NCBI GenBank assembly: GCA_051658525.1
Contig: JBOFMT010000001.1
Span: 1 to 24,849, forward strand
Direction: 5' to 3'
Source of the DNA: JBOFMT01 sp051658525
Lineage (GTDB): Bacteria; Bacillota_I; Bacilli_A; Erysipelotrichales; Erysipelotrichaceae
Length of the DNA stretch: 24,849 bases
Made by a program: the position numbers and the translations under genes. Below are positions 15,466 to 21,993 of the stretch, piece after piece (positions within the stretch are counted from its first letter, which is position 1; the number at the start of each line of letters is the position of its first letter). Under the pieces are notes generated by a model. It made no database searches. It saw only the letters and a list, made by a program, of their open reading frames with translations, and had not been told where the DNA came from.

Positions 15466-15950
15466 AATTTAAACAACAATCGTTCTTGACGATCTTCCTC
15501 TTTCTCAAAAATATGCCCACTTGCTTTGTATTGTTTGAGTACAAAGTGCGTTGTTGTTCCTTTTACCCCATCGAGTGGAGCTAGCTTACTTCCGACAAAG
15601 TGTGCAATTTTTTGCATGGTAGCCTCTTTGACAATAACGACAAATTCATTTCCACCACTCATCAAGTAGAGGCTATCCACCTCTTTGAATTGAATGATTT
15701 TATTCGCTACCCCATCGTAACCAATATTACGCTCTGGCATGGCAGAAACAAAGATAAAAGCAACCACAGCTGCTGCATGGGTTTTATCCCAGTTAATTAA
15801 CGTATGATAGCCTACAACAATCTTTTTTTGTTGTAGGGATTCTAGTTCTTCCTGTACTTCGATTTCATCGAGTTCCAACATCGTTGCTAAGTCTTTGGTC
15901 TCATAACGAGCATTGGTTTCAATTAGTTTTAAGAGTTGTAAATTTTCCAT
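15462..15950 (-). CDS. Lrp/AsnC family transcriptional regulator
   Basis: This 162-residue protein has an N-terminal winged helix-turn-helix (MENLQLLKLIETNARYETKD, with the recognition region near LATMLELDEIEVQEEL) and a C-terminal RAM/ligand-binding domain (AAVVAFIFVSAMP, then VDSLYLMSGGNEFVVIVKEATM) that usually binds an amino acid and forms dimers or octamers. It is the first gene of the operon with the aminotransferase, a common arrangement in Firmicutes, so it probably controls its own operon in response to an amino acid. The ATG follows AAGGAGAAG. It has an extended -10 promoter directly after the terminator of the upstream GGDEF gene. Confidence 0.9.
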   Translation of the reverse strand: MENLQLLKLIETNARYETKDLATMLELDEIEVQEELESLQQKKIVVGYHTLINWDKTHAAAVVAFIFVSAMPERNIGYDGVANKIIQFKEVDSLYLMSGGNEFVVIVKEATMQKIAHFVGSKLAPLDGVKGTTTHFVLKQYKASGHIFEKEEDRQERLLFKL

Positions 15951-15972
15951 TGTTTCTTCTCCTTTTTACAAA

Positions 15973-15981
15973 ATTCTAACA
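15973..15981 (-). promoter_or_regulatory. Extended -10 promoter of the Lrp operon
   Basis: TGTTAGAAT on the minus strand lies 22 bases before the Lrp gene ATG and 10 bases after the terminator U tract of the preceding gene. Confidence 0.5.
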
Positions 15982-15991
15982 CATGAAAAAC

Positions 15992-16016
15992 AAAAAGGAT
16001 AGAATTTCTTCTATCC
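15992..16016 (-). terminator. Terminator of the GGDEF gene
   Basis: The stem GGATAGAA/TTCTATCC with a GAAA loop is followed by TTTTT on the minus strand. The gene's TAG stop forms part of the 5' arm. Confidence 0.88.
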
Positions 16017-18317
16017 ATGAAATGCAAATTGATTTTTCCCCTTTTCTTTCGCCTCATACAATGCTTCATCCGCCTGTTGATAACGCTCTGAAAAGCTCGT
16101 ATCAGTAAGATTTGAAGATATCCCAATACTCAATGTAGCTGGAATATGGTTTTCTTCTTGCTCCTGTAAGGCTTGAAACTTAGATTGGAACTTTTGAAGT
16201 TGATGATGCAAACTCTCATGATCCAACATCACAAACATACCAAACTCATCGCCTCCAATACGGCCCAAGACACTATCACCAAAATACTCATGCATACAAT
16301 GCGCTAACGTTTGGATAACAAAATCTCCATATTGATGGCCATACACATCGTTGACCTGCTTGAAGTCATCAATATCAATTACCACCAGATATCCTTTGAC
16401 ATCACTTGCTTCCTTAACATAAGACTCAAAACTCTTCTTATTCAACAACATCGTATACTGATCACGATGTGTGAGTTCAATCAAATGCAATTTTTCCTGC
16501 ATTTGATGATCAACATCACGTAACACACAAATTGTTTTAATCAACTTCATTGCATGATCAAACATCGGATAACTTTGCAATTCAACATAATGCCCACCCA
16601 ATAAAGGTGTAGCTATTTGCATTACAAAACTGTCTTTTTCACGTGCTCTAGGGAGCGATTTTAACCAAGCTTCATAAATCGGAAGATCTTCATACACGAT
16701 ACTTTTTAATAAAGCAACTTCATCAACAAGACCAAAGGCATTGTTTTTGGCATTGGGAAATGCGAAGCTGTTGCTACGATGATCCCACTCAAAAATTAAA
16801 TCCCCTACATGTTCTAAGATGATACGATAACGCTCTTCACTTATACTTAGTTCATCTTTGCGCTCAATGCTCTCGGTAACATCACTTACCATGCCATAAG
16901 CATAGAGATGTCCTTCTTCTTCTACGATACGGAAAAAGTCATGAACCCAAACGATACACCCATCTTTGCAACGGATACGATACTCGCTCTTACATACATC
17001 TCCATTCGTCATAAAGTCTGCTTTGACACCAAAGACAATGCGATTGGCATCTTCTTCACTCATCAAGCCCAACATCGAATCATCGAAAATCGTATGAATT
17101 TCTTCTCTACTGTAGCCTGTAAGCTGTAATAAGCTCTCACTCATATATTCAATGCGGAAGCGTGCACTTTCATCATGTTTTGACAACAATGAAACATAGA
17201 GACCACCTGGTAAATTATTATGCACCATATCAAGTGTCATTTGTTTGATTTCTAATTGTTTGTTTGTTGTTAGTAATTGATCGAGTAACGTATTAACTGT
17301 AGATACAATCACACCAAATTCATTCCCTTGATCATAGCTATACCGTTCATCTAAATCCCCATTTCGAATCGATTTAATCGATTCAACAAAGTGTTCAAAT
17401 GGTAGGCTCACCCGTTTATAAATATAGATGTACAACAAGACTAAAAAAGTTGTAATTCCTAAAATAAACAACAAAAACGGAGCTAGCGCTTCCATAACGG
17501 GCGCAAGGAACTCCATATAGTCCGTACCGTAGACCAAGATATATCCATAGGTATTATTGTATACATAATATCCCATACGTTCTCGATTACCATTGCGATA
17601 GCGCAATTCGCCACTCGGATCTTGTTTGAAATCAATACTTGCTAACACCTGGCTAAAATTACTAGAAGGAACAGACTCATACAGGTTACTTTTCAGTACT
17701 TTGGAATTACTTGCATATACCACACCATCTTCATCCGCTATCACCAAACTTCCACTCGTAAACACATGCGCATCTTTCATAAACTTCAATAGCTCTGCAT
17801 TGGTAAGTTCCATTAATATATAACCCTGTAAACTGCCATCCAGATAAATAGGGTAGGCGATATCAACCACACGTAACAATCGTTGAGAACCAAGACTGCG
17901 AATGTGATTTCCTTGTAATAAGCGAGAAAAATCAGTTAAATAAAACGTTGAGTCCAAGCGTTTGGAATATAGACGCTCATTTTTCATATTAAAGATTCCA
18001 AAATTATAAATACAATCGTTATTCATTACCGTATTATCAAGATACAATTGCAACCGTGTGTTTGTTTCTACATCTTGAGGATTTTTTAAAATATCAAAAA
18101 CAGGAGCAGCTTGCGCTAAACGATCCAACATCGATAATTGTTCATCAAAATATTCATTTAAGTTATTTACGACAATATCGACAACACGACCAATATTTTC
18201 TTCTTGTTGTTGTGCTGATTTCGTCGAAAAAACACCAACCCATAAAAAGCTTGTAACAAGTACAAGCGCAATGGAATTGATTACAATGATCAGTTTTAAG
18301 GTTTTCTTTATCGACAT
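16011..18317 (-). CDS. Membrane PAS-PAS-GGDEF diguanylate cyclase
   Basis: This 768-residue sensor protein has a first membrane segment (about 7-31), an extracellular sensor region (32-270) that looks like a Cache domain (FNMKNERLYSKR, VVDIAYPIYLDGSLQGYILME, LVIADEDGVVYAS), a second membrane segment (273-299), a HAMP linker (301-355), two PAS domains (about 365-485 and 495-605) and a GGDEF domain (612-768). The signature RIGGDEF (686-692) and the metal site VVIDIDDFKQVNDVYGH are intact, so it should make cyclic di-GMP. The RxxD inhibitory site, expected five residues before GGDEF, is absent, so there should be no product inhibition. The ATG at 18315-18317 follows GGGGGAG. It is a single-gene unit; no EAL or PilZ partner is in the window. 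Confidence 0.93.
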   Translation of the reverse strand: MSIKKTLKLIIVINSIALVLVTSFLWVGVFSTKSAQQQEENIGRVVDIVVNNLNEYFDEQLSMLDRLAQAAPVFDILKNPQDVETNTRLQLYLDNTVMNNDCIYNFGIFNMKNERLYSKRLDSTFYLTDFSRLLQGNHIRSLGSQRLLRVVDIAYPIYLDGSLQGYILMELTNAELLKFMKDAHVFTSGSLVIADEDGVVYASNSKVLKSNLYESVPSSNFSQVLASIDFKQDPSGELRYRNGNRERMGYYVYNNTYGYILVYGTDYMEFLAPVMEALAPFLLFILGITTFLVLLYIYIYKRVSLPFEHFVESIKSIRNGDLDERYSYDQGNEFGVIVSTVNTLLDQLLTTNKQLEIKQMTLDMVHNNLPGGLYVSLLSKHDESARFRIEYMSESLLQLTGYSREEIHTIFDDSMLGLMSEEDANRIVFGVKADFMTNGDVCKSEYRIRCKDGCIVWVHDFFRIVEEEGHLYAYGMVSDVTESIERKDELSISEERYRIILEHVGDLIFEWDHRSNSFAFPNAKNNAFGLVDEVALLKSIVYEDLPIYEAWLKSLPRAREKDSFVMQIATPLLGGHYVELQSYPMFDHAMKLIKTICVLRDVDHQMQEKLHLIELTHRDQYTMLLNKKSFESYVKEASDVKGYLVVIDIDDFKQVNDVYGHQYGDFVIQTLAHCMHEYFGDSVLGRIGGDEFGMFVMLDHESLHHQLQKFQSKFQALQEQEENHIPATLSIGISSNLTDTSFSERYQQADEALYEAKEKGKNQFAFHG

Positions 18318-18358
18318 ATTACTCCCCCAAGATGCTTAGGATAAAATCATCAAATTCT

Positions 18359-18387
18359 ATTATAGAAAAAAATCGATTGATAATCAA
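18359..18387 (-). promoter_or_regulatory. Promoter of the GGDEF gene, -35 within a small palindrome
   Basis: TTGATT (-35) and TATAAT (-10) with 17-base spacing make one of the best promoters in the window. The -35 lies in the palindrome TTGATTATCAA, followed by ATCGAT, which could be an operator. Confidence 0.7.
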
Positions 18388-18429
18388 ACCTTTTTTCACA
18401 TTTTTGCACGTAACATGTGATAAAGATAG

Positions 18430-18455
18430 AAAAAACCAGATGATATTCACCTGGT
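18430..18455 (-). terminator. Terminator of tgt-queA-queH
   Basis: The 9-base-pair stem ACCAGGTGA/TCATCTGGT (one G-U pair) with a 3-base loop is followed by TTTTT on the minus strand. The queH TGA stop is the end of the 5' arm. Confidence 0.85.
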
Positions 18456-19085
18456 CTCGTCTTGTGTTTTGGGAAGGGAAAAGCGACAACCACAATAGGT
18501 TTGTCGATACATTCCTACTTCTTTGGCAATGGCACTGCTTTTGGCATGCCCTGCACCTTTTTTTAAATCGCAAACAAAGTATTTGGTATGGGGAAAGAGT
18601 GGTTGTAAGCTTCGCCCAATTTCATTCATCGTTGCCGATTTTTTTTGTCTTGAAATACTCATTACCGTTGTCGTGTAATCAAAACGGTGTGCGTCAGCAT
18701 ACGCAAATGCCTGTTTGATCCGGGTTGCGTAACAAAGACGACAGCGTGCTCCACCTTCACGCTCCTCTTGAAGGGGCGCAAGTATTGCTTCGTAGGTATC
18801 GTAGTCATATGGAACAACAATGACTTCCATCGTTGTTCCATACTGTTCATTGAACCCTTTGACATAAGCTAGTAGTTCTTGCAACCTGGTTTCATACTCA
18901 AGACTTGGATAAATATTATTGTTGTTGAAGAAGAGTGTGATGTTGAAGTATTCTGATAAATACAACAATGGCCAAGCATTGCAAGGCCCACAACACGAAT
19001 GCAACAACAAACTAGGTTTTGTATTTTGTTGCTTGATTTTTGCTAGTGTATCGAGTTCTTCTTGGTGATCGTTTTGAAATTTCAT
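18447..19085 (-). CDS. queH: Epoxyqueuosine reductase QueH
   Basis: QueH is the non-orthologous alternative to QueG that reduces epoxyqueuosine in tRNA to queuosine. The 212-residue product shows its cysteine pattern: LLLHSCCGPC (Cys31, Cys32, Cys35), GGARCRLCYATRIKQA (Cys115, Cys118) and YRQTYCGCRFSL (Cys198, Cys200), which bind iron-sulfur and metal centres. The GHAKSS motif before the last cysteines also fits. I chose ATG 19083-19085, one base after the queA stop; there is no clear ribosome site, so translation probably re-initiates after queA. A longer reading to 19157 would run inside queA. As third gene of tgt-queA-queH it completes the pathway. Confidence 0.94.
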   Translation of the reverse strand: MKFQNDHQEELDTLAKIKQQNTKPSLLLHSCCGPCNAWPLLYLSEYFNITLFFNNNNIYPSLEYETRLQELLAYVKGFNEQYGTTMEVIVVPYDYDTYEAILAPLQEEREGGARCRLCYATRIKQAFAYADAHRFDYTTTVMSISRQKKSATMNEIGRSLQPLFPHTKYFVCDLKKGAGHAKSSAIAKEVGMYRQTYCGCRFSLPKTQDETR

Positions 19086-19086
19086 C

Positions 19087-20109
19087 TTAAAAGAAGAAAC
19101 TACTATCTCCAAAGGAGAAGAAACGATAGCGCTCACTAATTGCATGTGCATAAGCACGCATCGTTAAGTCTTTTCCTGCAAACGCAGATACTAGCATAAT
19201 CAAGGTCGATTTTGGTAGATGGAAATTGGTAATAAGTCCATCAATTCCTAAAAACTTGTAACCTGGATAAATAAAGATATTGGTTGCTGCAGCTTCCGCT
19301 TGAAAGCTTCCATGTTTTTGTTGGTTGGCTTCTAGTACGCGTGCTGATGTCGTTCCCACCGCAATGATCCGACGCCCAGCCGCTTTCGCTGCATTGAGCT
19401 TTTCAGCTACATCCGCTTCTAGAATATAGTATTCACTGTGCATATCGTGGTCTAAAATATCATCCACTCCAATGGGACGGAAGGTACCCAAACCAATATG
19501 CAAGGTTACATCCAATACACTAACACCCATAGCTTCTAATGTTTCAAACAACGCATCCGTAAAATGTAAGCCAGCAGTTGGTGCAGCTGCACTTCCTTTG
19601 ACTTTCGCATATACGGTTTGGTAGCGTTCTTTATCTTCTAGGGTTTCATGAATATAAGGAGGAAGTGGTACATTTCCCAAATGATCAAGGACTTCAAAGA
19701 AAATCCCTTCATAGATCATCGTAAAGATGCGAATACCAGCTTCACCAATCCCAATACAACGGGCTTTGAGTTCACCGTCTCCAAAACTTACAACGGTATC
19801 AAGTTTCACAACTCTAGCATTACCGACCAAACATTCCCAGTTATCACCATCTTGTTTCAATAACAATAACTCAACATGGGCTCCCGTTTCTTCTTTGGTT
19901 CCAAACAAACGAGCTGGAATCACGCGGGTATTGTTACGTACTAACACATCTCCTGGTTGTAAATAGTCGACGATATCATAAAAATGGCGATCGCTGATCG
20001 TACCCGCTTTGGTATCAATGACCATAAGTTTACTCTCATTGCGTTGTTGTAATGGTGTTTGCGCAATGAGTTCAGCCGGTAACTCAAAATCAAAATCTTT
20101 AACTTTCAT
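19087..20109 (-). CDS. queA: tRNA ribosyltransferase-isomerase QueA
   Basis: QueA transfers and rearranges the ribosyl part of S-adenosylmethionine onto preQ1 at tRNA position 34, giving epoxyqueuosine. The 340 residues are the normal length. Recognisable blocks are the N-terminal FDFELPAELIAQTPLQQRN, DYLQPGDVLVRNNTRVIPAR, VKGSAAAPTAGLHFT, LHIGLGTFRPI, GTTSARVLE and ITNFHLPKSTLIMLVSAFAG. The ATG at 20107-20109 lies one base after the tgt stop with AGAGG about 10 bases upstream, inside the end of tgt. It works on the product of Tgt and passes epoxyqueuosine tRNA to QueH. Confidence 0.97.
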   Translation of the reverse strand: MKVKDFDFELPAELIAQTPLQQRNESKLMVIDTKAGTISDRHFYDIVDYLQPGDVLVRNNTRVIPARLFGTKEETGAHVELLLLKQDGDNWECLVGNARVVKLDTVVSFGDGELKARCIGIGEAGIRIFTMIYEGIFFEVLDHLGNVPLPPYIHETLEDKERYQTVYAKVKGSAAAPTAGLHFTDALFETLEAMGVSVLDVTLHIGLGTFRPIGVDDILDHDMHSEYYILEADVAEKLNAAKAAGRRIIAVGTTSARVLEANQQKHGSFQAEAAATNIFIYPGYKFLGIDGLITNFHLPKSTLIMLVSAFAGKDLTMRAYAHAISERYRFFSFGDSSFFF

Positions 20110-20110
20110 A

Positions 20111-21256
20111 TTAAAAACCTCTTGAGTCCACAGAATTTAAATTGTGTTTTTTAAAGAACTCTTCTTTGAAATCCAAGAATCGGTCCGCTTTGATTGCTTC
20201 ACGAATATCTTCACTCAACTTAATTAAGAAACGTAAGTTGTGAATCGAGCAAAGTCTTGCACCCAATCCTTCGTTACATTTATGTAAATGATTTAAATAC
20301 GCACGCGTATAGTTTTTACAAGTATAACAATCACACTCAGCATCCAGTGGTGTAAAGTCATCTTTGAACTCTGCACGTTTGATATTAATACGTCCAGTAG
20401 ACGTCATTAGCGTACCATGACGTGCAATACGTGTTGGTAATACACAGTCAAACATATCCACTCCACGTAATACTCCTTCTAAAATGGCATCGGTACTACC
20501 AACACCCATGAGGTAACGTGGTTTGTTTTCAGGCAAATATTTGATGGAATAATCAATCATACGGTACATAACTTCCTTGCTCTCACCAACCGAAGTTCCT
20601 CCAATGGAGTAACCAGGAAAGTCCATCGCAACGGTAGCCTCTGCACTCATTTTACGCAAGTCTTCAAAATCTCCACCTTGCACAATTCCAAACAAGGCTT
20701 GATCACTTTCACGTGTATGTGCAGCTTTTCCTCGTTCTGCCCAACGCAGGGTTCTTTCAACACTTTTACGCATGTATTCATACGTCGCTGGGAATGGTGG
20801 ACACTCATCAAAACTCATAATGATGTCAGCACCTAGTTTATTTTGTACTTGAATGGATTTTTCCGGTGATAGGAACAAACGATCTCCATTCAAATGGTTT
20901 TTAAAGTGAACACCTTCTTCTTCAATCTTACGATTGTCACTCAAAGAAAATACTTGAAACCCACCGCTATCGGTGAGCATCGGTCCGTCGTAATTCATAA
21001 ATTTGTGAAGTCCACCTGCTCTAGCAACAATATCCTCCCCAGGTCTTAACCACAAATGGTATGTATTGGACAAAACGACTCCGGAGTTGATGGCTTTCAA
21101 CTCTTCTGGTGAAACGTATTTCACCGTTGCAAGGGTTCCCACTGGCATGAACATAGGAGTTTCTACGCTACCATGTGGTGTATGTAACACGCCATAACGT
21201 GCCCCACTTTGCTTGCAAATATGTTTAATTTCTAATCGAATCGCATCTTTTTTCAT
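20111..21256 (-). CDS. tgt: tRNA-guanine transglycosylase Tgt
   Basis: Tgt swaps guanine 34 for preQ1 in tRNAs with GUN anticodons. The 381 residues include MPVGTLATVKYVSPEEL, NTYHLWLRPG, LTDSGGFQVFSL (Asp96), DECPPFP (Asp150), GIVQGG, the nucleophile Asp270 in VDMFDCVLPTR and the zinc site CDCYTCKNYTRAY with a later His339 (Cys308, Cys310, Cys313). I chose ATG 21254-21256 because the residues that follow (RLEIKHICKQSGARYG, HTPHGS) match the start of the family; a longer reading to 21331 would start in the queT terminator. That ATG is only nine bases after a consensus extended -10, with no ribosome site, so the mRNA looks leaderless. It is the first gene of tgt-queA-queH. Confidence 0.96.
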   Translation of the reverse strand: MKKDAIRLEIKHICKQSGARYGVLHTPHGSVETPMFMPVGTLATVKYVSPEELKAINSGVVLSNTYHLWLRPGEDIVARAGGLHKFMNYDGPMLTDSGGFQVFSLSDNRKIEEEGVHFKNHLNGDRLFLSPEKSIQVQNKLGADIIMSFDECPPFPATYEYMRKSVERTLRWAERGKAAHTRESDQALFGIVQGGDFEDLRKMSAEATVAMDFPGYSIGGTSVGESKEVMYRMIDYSIKYLPENKPRYLMGVGSTDAILEGVLRGVDMFDCVLPTRIARHGTLMTSTGRINIKRAEFKDDFTPLDAECDCYTCKNYTRAYLNHLHKCNEGLGARLCSIHNLRFLIKLSEDIREAIKADRFLDFKEEFFKKHNLNSVDSRGF

Positions 21257-21265
21257 AACTGCATC

Positions 21266-21294
21266 ATTATAGCATACAAAACCACCCTTGCAAA
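21266..21294 (-). promoter_or_regulatory. Promoter of tgt-queA-queH, giving a near-leaderless mRNA
   Basis: TGCTATAAT (extended -10 at 21266-21274) with TTTGCA 17 bases upstream. The tgt ATG begins nine bases after the -10, so the predicted leader is 0-3 bases. Confidence 0.65.
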
Positions 21295-21331
21295 GTAGAC
21301 AACATACAAGTCTTTTTTTCGTAAATTCCAT

Positions 21332-21353
21332 AAAAAAACAGCCCGAAGGCTGT
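21332..21353 (-). terminator. Terminator of queT
   Basis: The stem ACAGCC/GGCTGT with a stable UUCG tetraloop is followed by TTTTTTT on the minus strand, starting just after the queT stop. It separates queT from the tgt promoter. Confidence 0.9.
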
Positions 21354-21355
21354 AG

Positions 21356-21889
21356 TTACTTTGTTATATAACGATTCATAAAGGCTGTTTTTTCCAATTG
21401 CATGACAAGGGGAATCCCAAGTACACAAACAGCAACCAATTGTCCAAGACCTACTTCTAGGGCAAAAATCCCAAATAGAGTCCAGTCCATGCCATTTCCA
21501 ATAACAATCGCCAATTCCAATCCAATAAAGATCGCATTGATTAAAATCGGTGGGATGGCAGCAGCCCAAGGTATGTTTTTGTAACGAATGTGACGTAAAC
21601 GATAGCTTAAGACAGCAGCTAAGAAGGTTGCGAACGTTCCGACGAAAATATCAATCGGTCCAGCAATGTTAACTCCCATAAAGTTTCCGACCAAGTTGGT
21701 TAAGAAACATCCTAGGGTAAGACCCATAATGGCCTCAGGGAAAAAGATCGCCAATAATGTTAAAGCTTCCGCGATGCGAATTTGAACATTACCGAACGAG
21801 AGTGGTGCTAATGCAATCGAAACGGCTGCATACAAAGCCCCAATCATGGCACCAAAAGCAATACGGCGCACTAAATTACGGTTTTTCAT
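21356..21889 (-). CDS. queT: QueT-type queuosine precursor transporter
   Basis: QueT (DUF988 family) is a predicted membrane transporter or ECF substrate-binding component for a queuosine precursor, probably preQ1. The 177-residue protein is very hydrophobic, with about five to six membrane segments. It carries the family block FGNVQIRIAEALTLLAIFFPEA (32-53), then GLTLGCFLTNL and DIFVGTFATFLAA. The ATG at 21887-21889 has AAGGA about 11 bases upstream. A preQ1-I riboswitch in its leader supports the substrate call. It is transcribed separately from tgt-queA-queH. No ECF energy module is in the window; it would use a shared one. Confidence 0.93.
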   Translation of the reverse strand: MKNRNLVRRIAFGAMIGALYAAVSIALAPLSFGNVQIRIAEALTLLAIFFPEAIMGLTLGCFLTNLVGNFMGVNIAGPIDIFVGTFATFLAAVLSYRLRHIRYKNIPWAAAIPPILINAIFIGLELAIVIGNGMDWTLFGIFALEVGLGQLVAVCVLGIPLVMQLEKTAFMNRYITK

Positions 21890-21908
21890 AGTAAAAAATT
21901 TCCTTTCG

Positions 21909-21942
21909 TAGTTGGTTTATAGTCAGGATGTTGCGACTGACT
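21909..21942 (-). ncRNA. preQ1-I riboswitch upstream of queT
   Basis: The 34-base element on the minus strand has stem P1 AGTCAG/CTGACT, the loop TCGCAACATC and the A-rich tail ATAAACCAACTA. It follows the class I preQ1 aptamer layout: the loop starts UCGCA as in the Thermoanaerobacter aptamer, ends in C (position of the ligand-pairing cytosine), and the tail resembles AUAAAAAACUA. UCG of the loop could pair with CGA just after the tail to form P2, bringing the pseudoknot next to the AAAGGA ribosome site, which suggests control of translation. No terminator hairpin is visible in the leader. The call is by eye; the queT context makes it likely. Confidence 0.75.
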
Positions 21943-21961
21943 GCTCATTTAGAGCTAACCT

Positions 21962-21990
21962 ATTATATCACCCTCTACAAAAGAGTACAA
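21962..21990 (-). promoter_or_regulatory. Promoter of queT and its riboswitch
   Basis: TGATATAAT (extended -10) has TTGTAC 17 bases upstream. Transcription would begin about 12 bases before the riboswitch P1. Confidence 0.65.
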
Positions 21991-21993
21991 ATA

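Noticed and set aside
18397..18421. TCACAT...ATGTGA inverted repeat upstream of the GGDEF promoter
   Set aside because: It has only six bases per arm with a 13-base spacer, no U tract and no clear relation to the promoter; too weak to call.
18332..18718. Plus-strand open frame of 128 codons
   Set aside because: It crosses the GGDEF promoter and the tgt operon terminator and is antisense to queH; no ribosome site or family resemblance.
21964..21993. Possible terminator between nadE and queT
   Set aside because: Only a short CTC/GAG pairing is present and no U tract follows, so I did not call it.
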